Below the pieces are notes generated by a model. That model saw only the letters and a list, made by a program, of their open reading frames with translations. It ran no database searches and had not been told where the DNA came from. Shown here one piece after another: positions 22,351 through 34,808 of a stretch of 64,000 nt of DNA (the stretch's first letter is position 1; each line of letters starts with the position of its first letter). Source of the DNA: Diplosphaera chodatii (lineage: Eukaryota; Chlorophyta; Trebouxiophyceae; Prasiolales; Stichococcaceae); assembly GCA_032358165.1 (NCBI GenBank), contig JAALGY010000031.1, positions 1,116,001 through 1,180,000 on the forward strand. Reading direction: 5' to 3'. A program made the translations under genes and the position numbers.

Positions 22351-24140
22351 ATGGCACCTCTGATCACCGTGCAGATCAGCCCTGCAATGCGTATCGGGCC
22401 GCCCCCCGCATTTCAGCAGCGTCACAGGGAGGTGGCGTCAGTCGTGGACGGCTGGGCGTCGTGGAGGCGGCCGTCCGTGCAGGATCACACCTCAAGACAG
22501 CTGCTGTGCAGGGTGCGGCCCCCGGATGCATGGTATCTTGCCTAGAAAGTGAGTGGCGATGATCTACACTGGCGGCATGCCCTGAACACTGAAGTTGATC
22601 GGGGTCCTGATCTCACAGGCAGTCGAGCGTTCCCGATCAGTGGGAGACGTGAGCGCGTTTGCTGCCGCCACAGCCGCCGAGTCGCTGGACCTCAGCTCAC
22701 AGCTGGAGCTCAACAACATCCGGGACGCGCTCATACGACAGGAGGACACCATCATCTTCTGCGTCATCGAGCGCGCGCAGTTCGCAGCCAACAGTGCTGT
22801 GTACCAGCCAGATGCAGTCCCAGTGCCCGAGTTTGCCGCTGATGGCAGCCGCTACTCGCTTCTGGAGTACATCTTGCGGCAGACAGAGCAGATTCATGGG
22901 CGCATCCGCCGCTTCACGAGTCCCGATGAGCATGCTTTCTACCCAGACAGCGTGCCAGCACTGGTGCTGCCACCACTCAAGTTCCCTGAGGTGAGCAGAA
23001 CCTACGCCCCTCGTGCACGATCTGTGGCTGCCCCACTGTGTCCCGCACATGCGCAGAGTGGCTCCAACGGCAAAGCACACAGCCTTGCTTACCCAGGACG
23101 CGTCCTGCGGAGAATGTGATCAGAACATGCTCCATGCTGACTGACTGCCCAATTGCACATGCCTTTGCAAGGTGCTGGCACCATATGCAAAGGAGATCAA
23201 TATCAACACCGATGTCATGGACATGTACCTGCGGCACCTACTGCCTGGCATCACCGGCGGCGGTGATGATGGCAACTACGGCTCATCCGCCTGCCACGAT
23301 GTTCTGTGCCTGCAGGTGCACGTTGTGACTGCAAACCTGCATGTTGCTTGCTGGAAGGACCCATATCTGCATGACTTGCTATGCTATTGACTTCAACCCC
23401 AGCCCACCGTCCAAGGAGTCATCCCAAGCCTGACCTGCCATGGCCCTACAGGCGCTGTCCAAGCGCATCCACTACGGCAAGTTCGTGGCAGAAGCCAAGT
23501 TCCAGTCGCAGACAGCCAGATACACCGAGCTCATACAGCGGGGCGATGTTGAGGGCATCATGGACGCACTCACCGACCGCGCAGTCGAGCTCAAGGTACA
23601 CCGCCCGGCTGCTGTGGTGCCATGGGGCATCTGCTAGAGTGGGAACCCTGCTTGGTGACTACTTGATGGGACCCGTCAGGGGATCGACCCTGCGTATGCT
23701 GCCTCTGCCTGTGAGACAGCTTCTTAATGGCAGCAACTCTACCAAAGCTGCCGCTGTAGGTGGTGGAACGTGTGAGGTCCAAAGCGGCAACATATGGGCA
23801 GGATTTCAGCGCCCCACAGCAGTCAGCTGAGCAGCAGCACCAGAACGGAGACTCCAACGGCAGCATTGGACAGCGGCGACTGAAAGTGGCGCCAGAGACC
23901 ATTGCCATGCTGTATGACAAATGGGTCATGCCCATGACCAAGCAAGTACAGGTGCGGCACACGCGACATCCGCCAGGGCGGTGCCTGGAATGCTGTGTTT
24001 GCCGACATTCCCTGAGGTGTTGCATTTGATGGACCCTTCACTCAGGCCTTCTGTCGATTGCGTTCAATTCACAGGTGCAGTACCTGCTCAGGCGGCTGGA
24101 TTGGGATGGGCCAGGTAGCCAGCTTCATGTTCCCAGATAG
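22351..24140 (+). CDS. Chorismate mutase, plastid type
   Basis: AroQ-type eukaryotic chorismate mutase, which turns chorismate into prephenate for phenylalanine and tyrosine synthesis. Six exons close to 360 codons: 22351-22512, 22619-22990, 23172-23315, 23452-23595, 23760-23951 and 24075-24140. The first exon (MAPLITVQISPAMRIGPPP...) is basic and looks like a plastid transit peptide. The catalytic domain has NNIRDALIRQEDTIIFCVIE, RAQF, FTSPDEHAFYPDSVP, VLAPYAKEININ, DGNYGSSACHDVLCLQALSK and RIHYGKFVAEAKFQ, ending MPMTKQVQ/VQYLLRRLDWD. Length (359) and arrangement match plant and yeast enzymes including the regulatory loop region. Whether it is feedback-regulated cannot be read safely. The start fits the leader but has no independent support. 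Confidence 0.95.
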
Positions 24141-24389
24141 TCAACAAAATGTTTAGCAGGGCGAGTGTGCCCTGGAGCAAGTGACCTTGTTCGGCACAGC
24201 ACACTTCGTAAAAGCACTGCAGTTGTAGCTGTTGCAGCGGTTTGCAAGTGTTTTGGGAGGGTTAGCCAGATGGCAGAGTTTGCAATTGAATAATTTTATG
24301 CAACTACGACAGGACTGAAACCACCAACAAAACGAACAACAGGAAACCCCGAGGTTGTTGCATGTGCACTGGTCTAAAACATAACCGAC

Positions 24390-25510
24390 CTACTGCAATA
24401 GATCGTAATCATCAAGCGCCTGCAAGGAAACAGCACAGTGCTCAGCATCTCCTCACCTAATGCACTGCATTTCACGGTGCAAAGGTGCACAACCATTGGA
24501 GCAGACGATCTTCACGGCATACCTCATTGTACTTCTGGACCTTCCGCTTGATCTTGCTGGTGTCCACCCATGTGACGAAGTCCTCCATGTTGCGTGTCAC
24601 CAGAAACGCGGGATCTGTCACCGTCTCTGGTCCAATGCGAACGTGCCCCTGAAGCACGCAATGCCGCAGGTACATCCGCATGTTTGTGGTCCTCATCGGC
24701 TCAGAAAGCAGCTCACCGTGTTGCTTGGCCACCATATGCCTGGCTACTGGGTGGTTGCTGCACAGTAGCAAGGCAGGGACCTGTTCGATGAACGTGACAG
24801 CTTCCCGCAGCGTCTGCGCCATCTTGAGCCGAACCATCACCACTGACAGCCGCCGCCGACAGAAGGAGGCGGTCGACAGCTTCTCCACCTGCACATGGAA
24901 CGGGAGCAGTTTGGCAACAGGCGCCACCCTTGTCAAACACAGAGAGCGCACCCATTTGACACGACGTACAGCTGTTTCCTTGCATCGGTGCAGGAGTGCA
25001 AGCTCGCCTGCACGAGGCTCTTCTTCGTGGTGATGACGCCCATGGCGTACAACCTGCGCGACAGATACCGTCCATCCGGCATATGGTGCAGACCAGGAAG
25101 CAACATGATGCTGCTCCTAAATTAGTGCGACATGAGGCTGGCTGCGATGCCTCCGGCGCACTTGTCCAGGAGCTGGTCCGTGAGCTCAATGCGTGTTGCG
25201 TCACGGGCGTCAAGCTTCTTGATGATGCTCGTGACCTTCGTCACCATGCCGCACAGCTTGTTGTACTTCTTGTAGTCGTCCCGATCCTGAATGTGATATC
25301 GGCGCATAACCTGCACAGCACAGCAGCATGGAGTGTACAGTGCCATGTCAGCAGGCGGCAGTGGGTACACGAGTCGTCGTGGGAGCCGCGATAGCTGATG
25401 CAGGAAACGTGCATAGCAACCTGCAGCTCCCGTAGATTGTGCTCATTCTTCCACTGCAGGAAGTCAACACGCTTGAGCAGCTTCTTTTCATGGTGTTTGA
25501 GCTGCCGCAT
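24390..25510 (-). CDS. IMP3: IMP3, U3 snoRNP protein of the SSU processome
   Basis: IMP3 is an S4-domain protein that helps U3 snoRNA pair with pre-rRNA for 18S maturation. Six exons close exactly to 183 codons: 25421-25510, 25162-25310, 25008-25053, 24781-24888, 24523-24648 and 24390-24419. The start reads [20 protein letters not shown], then [75 protein letters not shown] and [17 protein letters not shown]. The last tiny exon encodes ALDDYDLLQ, the acidic family C-terminus. The intron 24889-25007 has a GC donor. It is convergent with chorismate mutase, 249 bases apart. Confidence 0.96.
24889..25007 (-). other. GC-AG intron in IMP3
   Basis: On the minus strand the donor is GCAG|GCGAGC and the acceptor ATGTGCAG|GTG. 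The phase 0 join of KKSLVQ to [10 protein letters not shown] has the spacing expected in IMP3 (a short link before SSFCRRRL). Confidence 0.8.
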
Positions 25511-26061
25511 GTTGTTGACGTGTAGAGCTGCGGCAACCGGCGGCGCGCCCTACTGTAAGTTATACCGATGCAAAGCAGCTGTTGGGTGTGCAGTATGACA
25601 GGGTGCGACCCTCTCAATGAACATGCACATGCAAGTGTACCTTGCAATACCAGGGATGCCTCAGGGCACCCTGCAGTGACCGAGAACTTCACAGGGGTAC
25701 CGATGGCACTCATTGCACAACTGCAGCGGACAATTCATCAGTGGTATAGAAGCAGGTGTTGAAGAGGCCTGAGTCTTTCCCTTGCGCCAAGCGTGAATTG
25801 ATCCAGCAGGTCAGTGAGCACTGGTGAGTGAGCACTGGCTTGCAACATCGTATACTCACAGTGCTCATAAATGGCAACCTATGTATCACACAAATCAGAT
25901 GGATGACACAGAACCTTTTCGTATCATATGCTTGCTTTACATGATTGGCCTGCACAGACACTGCATTGTGTCGCTCAGCCCCCAAGCTAGGGTTGCAAGG
26001 TGCATCGCCTGGCAGGATGATCAACAAGGAAAGCACATTGGGTGTCTATCGAGATGTAAAA
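25511..26061. promoter_or_regulatory. Divergent promoter region (IMP3 / HAD phosphatase)
   Basis: A 551-base spacer between two start codons facing away from each other. No coding exon recognised. Confidence 0.4.
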
Positions 26062-28128
26062 ATGCCAATCTCGCATGACTACACGGCTGCAGGTTATCGC
26101 TATCGCATTGGTGGTGTGCAGATGCTGCCGCGGTATGGCCGTCCACAAGATGGCTACAAGGTGTTGCATGCACTCAGCAGCATCAACATGACCCTTGATT
26201 GGTGACAGACTGCCATTGCGTTCGACTACGTTCTCTGCATTGATTGCAGCGCTGAAACATGAGGTTGTTGGTGGATCGCAGGTGACGGTGACTTTTAGCG
26301 ACATTGATGGCACATTGGTGCACTACCCAACCTCGCAGCCCGGCGAGCCCTACGAGGACGAGCATGGGTGCATCACGCAGGAGTCCGTCCGTCCTGGGTT
26401 TTCCCTGTACGCAGATAAGGTGCTGTACATGCAATAGTGGCCATGCCAAAATTTGAGCAGGCGCCAGTCACTCGGCATGTGTAGGACTGTGCCTTCTGAA
26501 GGCCATGCCGCTTACCGTGTGCAGGCTGGCAAGCGGCACAAGGTGCTGGCGTTGCCGCCCAACAGCGCCGGCCTCCAGGTGCTTCTGGACATCCGCCCCT
26601 GCTAATGCGATCTTTCCCCAGCTGCAGCGCTTGCGGACAGACTGGGGCGTTCATGCATACAGCTCACCAGCATGAGACAAGCCATTATGCACTGGGACCG
26701 CTTGCCAGCTTGACAGGGGCTCTGCTGTCGTGCGGCAGGGCATCATCAGCCTCAACACGCTGTCAACCATGACTGGGTTTCGGTCCAGGTCCCACATGAC
26801 CGTCATTGTGACAGGTGTGTTTAGTGATGCCTCACAACACACGCATATTGTAATGTGTATGTCCGTGACCGTGCACTGCGGCATGCACTGACCAGTGTGC
26901 TATGATTTCCAGGGGCGCGCACCAGCACAATGCTGCAGCGGCTGCCGTTTCTGCCGGTCGCTGACGCATATGTGTCCGAGAACGGCGGGCGCATCTTCTG
27001 GCATGTGAGTGCCTGCATTGGCGGTGCACTCCTGATCCGTCGCAGAGGGTTGCCGCTGGCGAGATGCCCATCGCAGCGGTTCTGAGTGTACTTCTTGGTG
27101 CGCCAGGACCACACGCTGCCGACGGCGGCGCCCATAGCAGAGGACCTGGAGTGGCGGCACAACCACACCAGCGCAAGTGCGCAGCCTGCATGGCCGGGTC
27201 AACGCAACCTGCTCCACAACACTGCTCCTTGCTGCCCCGCTGCAGCGTCCATGCCCCAGCTCTTTGGAGCAGATGCCCACCTGTGACAGCGCGATGTAGA
27301 GGGGCAGCGCTGCTCACGCGCAGCGGGGCCGCCCGACCAGGAGGGGGTGGCGCCGGAGAAGCGGCAGGGCCCCCTGTGGGACGCTTACCGCGCGCTCAGC
27401 CAGGCGGGGTGGGCGGTGGACGGGCGCGACTACTCCACAGCCTTCCGCGTCAAGCCAACGCCCGGCAAGGGCTTTGACGAGCTCCAGGTGCCACTACCTC
27501 GTGTCACCTCACGTGCTGCCCACCGGTAGTCGCTGGAGTGCCATAGTCGTTTGCACCTCCTGGTACCTTCTTTCCTGACAGCATTGCCGTGTGCTGCGGT
27601 GCAACCCACCTGGATGTCCTGCAGGCCACCATCTCGGAGACGACGCCGTACCTGCAGTGTTCCTGGAACCTGGGCATGGCGGACGTCTTCCCATCCACCA
27701 GCGGCAAGGCGGCCGCAGCGCAGTTCCTCATGCGCCGCCTGGGCGCCCAGCCCGCCCACTGCCGCCTGCTGGTGCGCGGCTTGTGTTACCGCGTTGCCTG
27801 TCACAATGCCTGCCGCTGCTGGGCATGCACCCCAAGCCACTGCTGGACACTGCTGCAAATGACACCACATGTCACGCCCGGCTTGCGGTGGTGTGCGGTC
27901 GGGCTGAGTGCGCTTGTGTGCGGCCTCCAGTGTGACGATGACAACGACCTGGGCCTTGCTGCGGTCGTGGGCCACGTGTATGTGGTGGGCGTCACGCACC
28001 CCTCGGTGCGGGAGGCGGCGGATGCGGCGCCCGAGAAGTTCACCGTGGCCAAGGCGGGCTCCATACTGGCGACGGAAGAGATGCTGGCAGCCGTCAACAT
28101 GGAGCTGGGCACGTTCGTGCTGGGGTGA
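26062..28128 (+). CDS. HAD-superfamily phosphatase (Cof / sucrose-phosphatase-like)
   Basis: Haloacid dehalogenase-fold hydrolase, expected to remove phosphate from a small metabolite through a phospho-aspartate. Nine exons close to 344 codons: 26062-26092 (tentative), 26250-26419, 26524-26577, 26709-26814, 26913-27004, 27107-27176, 27324-27487, 27625-27771 and 27931-28128. Motif I is FSDIDGTLVHY (nucleophile and acid Asp). Motif II is the Thr in MTVIVTGARTSTML. FPSTSGKAAAAQFLMRRLG carries the motif III lysine, and LLCDDDNDLGLAAVVG is motif IV. The cap region contains SENGGRIFW, DLEWRHNH, EKRQGPLWDAYRALSQAGW and YSTAFRVKP. The C-terminus is NMELGTFVLG. The class is firm, the substrate unknown. 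The first exon rests only on phase and a weak donor (G|GTTATC). Confidence 0.85.
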
Positions 28129-28633
28129 GGGCTGATGGGTGTCAGCAGTACATAGGAGTGGACACTGTGGATGCGGGTTGATGACCGCGCATTGAAGCCG
28201 AAGAAGTAGAATGTACCATCTGTGCACATTGCACTGAGAGGCGCATTGAATGGTTATGAGGGACTGATCTTCCGCATGACGCATGAGGTTTGGCCTGCGA
28301 TCAATTCAATGAATTGACGTGATGTGTGGCACTTGTCGGCAATCCCCCCGACCAACATCAATCAAACTGCAAGCGATCCCCTAGTGATCAACACCAATCC
28401 TGCAACCGCGTCCTCTGCTCGTCTCATCATCCAAATGCAAACAGACCCCAACGATGGAAAGCACCGCCATGCAGTTATGATGCTGCTCCAACCCAAAATG
28501 TGTCAGCTACGTCATCCTCAGGTTATGGACCTCTCTCTCTCAAAACCATAACAGCGTGAACCAGACTGAGCTCCCTCTGATAGCAACCTGCTGCCCTACA
28601 ACATGCGGGTTGCGCAGCATCTCCAAGCACCCA
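28129..28633. other. Convergent intergenic region
   Basis: 3' ends of the HAD gene (+) and the zinc-finger gene (-). AT-richer than its neighbours. No coding exon. Confidence 0.4.
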
Positions 28634-31600
28634 CTACTGCATGAGGCCGTTGCCAAAGTGTGGGTTACCATTGAAATGCAGCAGCTGGCCTGCTCCCATG
28701 CCATTTGCAGCAGCGAAGTGCTGCTGCTGCTGGTGCTGCTGTCCGCTGGCGCTCAAAAACTGCTGCTGCAGTGCGGCCGCAGGCAGCTGCCTCGCCGGAA
28801 GGAAGCCCCACTGCGCTGGCGGTCCGTACACCATGCCGGGCGGCCCACCTGGAGGCGCATCAGACACTCGTTGCAGGGTTCAGCTGACCTAAGTCACACT
28901 TCATGGAGCACCCACCACAACCTGGCGCAAGTGTGAAGCGGCCAAGCAACCAACTCCCTAGTCTGCCTGCAAAGCCTGCGGGGTGTCTGTCAGTGCACGT
29001 TGCCGGCGAAGCAGCACCTGCTGGCGAGGCGTAGGCCATGCCGTGCGCCGGCGGCATGTAGTGCACCGCCTGCGGCTGCATGCCGACGGGCGGCGCCATT
29101 GGCGGCAGGGGAGGCTGGAAGAAGGCGCTGCCGCCGCCCGCAGCGTGCTGCTGCATCGGCGGCAGCGAGTGCAGCGGCGGCAGCACATGGTGTGCCTGCT
29201 GGCATGACAGAGCAGGCATCGGTGCTCTCAGTTTGCAGTGAGTCTAGTGTGCGAACGGTGCACAGGCTGAGAGTCGGACATGCCATCGATCAGCTGCATA
29301 ACAAGGGATGGTTGCACGGAGCGGCACATGTCGCCAAATGCCGTGTCGGCCTGGTCATACACCAGATCTGGCATGTCGGAAGAAATTCCTGGCTGCAGCC
29401 ACAGTGCTCCTGACCTGTTGCAGCTGCTGGCTGTTGTATGGCTGCAGGTGGTTCTGCGACGCGCGCCGCTGCATCTGCAGCTGCATCTGGTGCTGGTGCT
29501 GCAGCTGCTGGGCGTGTGCCTGCTGCTGCCTGCAGGCATCTGCCTGCGCCTGCTGCTGCCGCAGCTTCTTCCTGCAGCCAGAATATACCTGCTCAGACAC
29601 AGCAGCCATACATGCGCATACATGCTGGCTGTGGCACACATCAGTTTATCAGGTAATGCCCCTGCATACTACACTACAGTCAGCTGCACAACAGGACAGG
29701 GAAGACGGTGGCTCAGGGCTACCGCCACTAGAGCGTCCCGATGGCGCCGGAGGAGGGCAGGCGCACTTGTGCTGCGCCCCGTCGAAGTGCGCCTGCAGGT
29801 TCTCCGGGCTGGTGGTGGTGATGCCGCAGGTGCGGCACACGTACACGAGGCCCGCGCCGACGGCCGTGGCGGCCGCCTCCGCTGCGGACGCGCCGCCGTC
29901 GCCGTCCGCCTCGCTGTCTGTGTCCATGCCCGCCTGCGCACCGTCGCACAGTGCACGTCCAGGTTACACACACAGCACGGGATGCACAGGCAGGCAGTCG
30001 CCCTGCCGGCAAGGGTACTTGCCGAGGGCCGCCGCCAGCATGCTGTGAAGTTTGACGTCTGATCTGCAGCAGTGTGGAGACGCTGATGCATTTGTGGGTA
30101 GCCTGGCTGGTCGGCAGCCATGGCACGGTGCTTGCGCCACACTGCACGCCGCCGGCTGCTGCATGGTGCCCACCACAGGCACGCCCAGCACCTGCCAGGG
30201 GATCCTGACGCAGATTGGTGCACACCAACCCGAGCCGAGCGTGATTGTGGGCGGGCACCTTGCGGCGCTGGACGGCCAGAATGCGGAGCTTGCGCTGGTG
30301 GGCGCGGCCGGCGAGGTGCAGCGCCATGTGCTCCGCGGACGTGGTGGTCACCCGGCACAGCTGGCACGCCTGCAGCCCGCCGCCGCCGCCGCCGCCGCCG
30401 CCCAGCCGCCGCTGGTGCCGCTTCCCGCTGAAGTGCGCCTCCAGGTGCGCGCGGCTGCTGGTGGTGACGTCGCACAGCTCGCAGCAGAACACCTCGCCCT
30501 CCTCGCTGTCCGAGGCCCCGTCTGCGTGCGGGCCGCGCTGTGCCCACGTGACCTCGGGCGCCCCTGGTGCCGCCCCCGCTGCCCGCTCACCCTGCTCCAG
30601 CACGGGCTGCGCCGCCGCCTCAGCCGCTGGCCCAGCGTGCGGACCAGGGCTGACAGCGCCTGATGCGGCAACTGCTGGCTCCCTGCAGCTGTCTGCAGTC
30701 GCCTCTGCCGCCGTGGCATCGGCGCCATCAGGTGCCACCTGCGCCGCTGTCTCGCTGCTGGTTTGTGTGCTCAAAGCGTCTGCGCAGCCGCCTGCGTCTG
30801 CTGAAAAAGATGCGGCAGCGGGCCCGCTGGGGACCTCCTGGGCGGACGCCTCCTGCTCTGCTGATGCCGAGGCGGCAGGGGCTGCACCAGGGGCTGCATG
30901 GGTGTGCGGCGGCTGCTGCGGGCCACTGCTGGGGGTGTGGGGCAGTGCCTGCTGCTCTGCCTGCTGCTCAGGCTTGTGTGAGACGCATTCCCGCCCATTG
31001 CTGTGAGGTTCAACTGTGCTGGCAGTTGCTGGTGCTGAAGTAGGGATGTGGCTCGTTGCAGGCGGCTCAGCGCGAGCTGCATCCAAGTCTGGGTCGCCCT
31101 CTGAAGCGGCTGCAGCATGTGGCTCCGGCGCTTGCGACACTGTGGCAGCCTCTGGTGACGCTGGCGCAGCCGGCGGAGCTGCCACCACTGGAACTTGGGC
31201 CGGCTCGGCAGCCTGCGCTTCTGTGGCTGGGGCGCCGGGCGCCTGCGACGGCGCATCGGCGCCAGCAGGGGCGTCGGCAGCCGCCACAGCTGCAGCCGCA
31301 GCAGCTGTTCGGTCAGCGCCTCTGGACGCCCTGTCCGTGGAGTGGGCGCTGCCCGCAGACGCTGGGCGGTGGAGGGTGCCTTTGCGCGGCGACGCCGGCA
31401 GCGAGAACTTGCGGACGGGCGACTCCGGGCGGGAGCTCTGGCGCGAGGCGGCGCGGGAGCCTGGCGTCGATATCGCCTGCCGGCCCTGCCGCGGGGAGCT
31501 GCTGGTCACCGACTCCCCGCAGTGCTCGTCAAAGGCCATGCCCATGGAGGACACCACCATGTCTGCAAAAACGCATGCTGTGTGAGGCGGCGCTGGCAGC

Positions 31601-34600
31601 AGCTACTCACATCTGGGCACAGGGAGTGTGCATCAACGTTGCATACTACCGTGCATTGGGCAGTGGACAACAGATGGAGGAAGCCGCTGATCATATACAA
31701 GGGGCCGACAGTTTAGCAGCCCAAGTGCTCGGCTCACCAGCCGCTGCAGCAGCCTGCGAAGCAGCCAGGCTGGCGGCTCGCAACAGGGCGCCCACACGCT
31801 GTGCTGGGTGCGGCGACAGCTCCCCAATCTCCTGCACCTCGTCCAAATATTTCCCTGCAGGAGCAAGCATGTAACGTCGCACACCACTCAGGTCCAGCAA
31901 ATTCCACTAAGTACAGCAGGGGTGCAGCACCAACGTGGAACGAAAGGACGCACGTAGGTCCATGGAAGATGGCAGCAGGAAGTCGCCGACGCGGACGCAG
32001 GGGAAGCCATCGTAGATATTTCCAGACGGCATTCGCTGCAGACCGCTCGCCAGCACAGCCGCCTCCCCTCGGTTCAGCACCCCTGAGGGCACCTGCAAAG
32101 ACGCACGGTTCTGGATCAGACCAACAGCAAAGTTTCTGCACCACACATGGGTGACATGCGGCATGTGAGAGCGCGGACTGAGGGGCCACAGCCTGCAGTG
32201 CTCGGTGCCATATCGCCTCAGGCTTGTCGATGGCAGTGAATGCGCACCCGCTGCAGGGAGTTGATGCGCTGGAGCGACGGCACGCGCGACACGCCGCGGC
32301 TGCCCCCCGACAGGCCGAGCCAGCTGGCGCTGTGTGGGAGTGCTGCAGAGCCTGCCGTGTGCAAGAACTGCAGGTGCTCAACAGGATTCTTCTGTGTTGC
32401 TGGATGCCTGTGACACGATACGCAGGCAACACATGTGATCACCTGATGTGCCGTGCGCAGCAATGGGCACACCTGGGCGCAGGGGCGGGGTGGGGGCCCG
32501 CGGTGGCGGCGTGCTGCCGACGGACCGCGAGGCGCCCAGGTGGTGCGGCGGCGGCGCGCCCTCCAGCGCGGCTCTCGCCATGCGCCGCTGGTGCTTCTTC
32601 CCCCGCATGTGGTCCTGTGCGTGTGACGTGGCAGGATGGCATCCACATGAGAGGGCTGTGTCTCAGCGTATGTGGTGCAAAATTGCACTCACGCCAAGAT
32701 CTGTTGTTTGGCTGACTATGAAGCCGCCGGATACGCCAGAGTCTCTAATGAATGACTTCCATCAGAGGCGCCTACATTCCGAGCCGGCGCACCTGCAGGT
32801 TGGTCTCGCTGGTGGTCGCGACGCCGCAGACCTGGCAGTAGTAGCGCGCGGCCAGGGCCTCCAGGCCGTCCTCCAGCTGCACGCCGCCGCCCAGCACGAC
32901 TGCATGTTGCAGCTGCGCCTCCCTGCAGCGCAACGTTGAGGCTGGCAGGAGCGTCGGCAGCGTGCTTGCAGCCACTTGCCTGGCAGCGCGCCCCACGGCT
33001 GCGGGATGCAGCCGAGCCAGACTGCACACCTGCCCAGGTCGCCCATGCGGTCATGGTGCGGCTCCTGCATGCTGCGTGGCAGGCGCACATCACTGCCGCG
33101 CTCCCAGTCGCCATAGCCACGGCCGTCATTTGGAGCAATTCGCACACGAGGGGTGCTGCGTCGGCCCTGCACACGTACATACTACGAAGCTTAGGGTACA
33201 TTCAGCCCGGTAGCTGCCATGCCTCCTGGGAAATTGTCGAGCAACACCTGCTGCTGTCAGCACCAATGCGCTGCAGGTGGATGTGGTTACAAAGCATCAT
33301 TGTACCTCGGCACCCCCCATGGTGCTGCTGCTCTGGGAGCTGGAGTCGTCACGAAGCCGGCGGCCCGTCGCGCCACCCGGGTAGCCGCCCAGCTGCTGCG
33401 CAAAGCTGCTGGCCATCGGCGCACTCACGCCGTTGCGTTTTGGGCTGCGGTCCAGGTTTGGCGGCGTCGGCGGCAGCGAAGCGCTCGACACACTGTACGC
33501 CACGGAGGCACACGTTCTGAAAGGCCGCGGTGAACCATTGGGTGACTTCAACCCGCAGTCCCATGAGCCTATCCCTAGTTCCAGGTAGACCTCTCCTACC
33601 AGCCCTTTGGTCATCACTAGACATGCCCCGGTCACCTGGCGCCGGCGTAGATCGCTGCATAGGCACGGTGGCCAGGCGCATGCCGCGGTCGCTGCGACAG
33701 GGGCTGGTTCTGCAGATGTGGTTGGCTGGCCCGGTGTGAGTTTGGATCCCAGTTGCCGCGAGTGTCCAGCAGCACATCATCCAGTGGGTCATATGTCGCC
33801 CAGGCCATGTGCTGCTGGCTGATTGCCGCCTGCTGCTGCTGTTGCTTCGTGCTGCGTTGGACGCAAGGAAGGAGTGAAGCACGGTGATGATGCCGTGCTG
33901 CCATGGCAATGGCATGTAATCAGCGTGATTCCGACCATCAAGTGAGCAAGGGCGCACCCGTTCTGGTCATGATGTCGCTCATACATTGCTGCGCGCATGC
34001 CAGTATCGTCGCTTGCAAGACGATTTTGGCTGGCGCCGTTCAAATAGTGGTGCCGATGCTGCAGAACGTCTTTGCTGTCGCAGCTGGAGGTGCTGCTCAG
34101 TGACAGGCGACGGCAACCATGACCCTCCTGCACAAAGCCAAAGCATGAGCGTGAGTGTGACTGCAGGCAGAAACCACTTTGGTGTTGATGGCGAGGTCGC
34201 TGTTTGCCTGAACGGCAGCACCTGAGAATCGCGTTTGCATGCGAGGCTGAGGTTGGTTAGGTTTGACAAACTGCTGTTAGGGTGCAACCCCTCTACGGCT
34301 TGCCTCAAGCAAATGTTCAAGACGCCGGGGCATGCACGTCAAGCAACACCTTTGAGCGGTTGGGTGGCCTTGCGAACTCTGCCGCTGAGCCCGGCTGCAG
34401 TCCGCGATACTGCTGGGCCTGGGTATCCTGCAGCGTGGCGGGGGTGGCGCCGTGTGGAAAGGCCCGCCTGGATGCACTCGCCAGCAGGGCAGCATCCGCG
34501 GACTGCAGCTCGAGCGCATCGGCTGCGGCTCCATGCTGCATCGGCGGCCGCCAGTGATCGAAATCACCCTGGGCTGGCCCAGCCACAGGCAGCGGCGCAG

Positions 34601-34808
34601 CAATGCTCTGTGGGGCTAAGCAACTGGTGGCAGCGACCCCGCCCCTGGACATGGGCGCCTGCGCTTCCAGATAGCTATCCAGCGGCATGAGGCTGTCCCT
34701 GGCCCTGTCCAGCAGTCTGCTTGTGTGTCTGTCTCTGTCGCTCACTGTTGATGGCGAGTTTGCAACAGCCTGCTTCGGCGACTCCCAGCGCTGCTCAGGA
34801 GCCCGCAT
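28634..34808 (-). CDS. Long protein with four U1-type (JAZ-like) zinc fingers
   Basis: No named orthologue recognised. Candidate start is ATG at 34808 (MRAPEQRWESPKQAV...) and the stop TAG is at 28634-28636. Four C-x2-C-x12-H-x5-H fingers of the U1-C/matrin (JAZ) type, which usually bind double-stranded RNA, are visible in translation order. Finger 1 is split by an intron: YYCQVCGVATTSETNLQ near 32800-32850 and DHMRGKKHQRRM near 32580-32615. Finger 2 (CELCDVTTSSRAHLEAHFSG, about 30415-30495) and finger 3 (CQLCRVTTTSAEHMALHLAG, about 30290-30370) lie in a large exon, 30200 to 31560. Finger 4 (CRTCGITTTSPENLQAHFDG) is at about 29770-29850. Finger 2 follows about 350 residues of Ala/Pro/Glu-rich disordered sequence. 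The C-terminus is glutamine-rich (about 29410-29590), then Pro/Met/Gly-rich to NPHFGNGLMQ. Exons between 31600 and 32340 encode an extra region including KYLDEVQEIGELSPHPAQR. Exon borders are approximate; two adjacent genes cannot be fully excluded. Confidence 0.68.

Noticed and set aside
30245..31585. Long plus-strand open frames (up to about 250 codons) opposite the zinc-finger gene
   Set aside because: They are antisense shadows of a GC-rich Ala/Pro/Glu-coding exon. The minus frame has zinc fingers; the plus frames have no domain or splice signals.
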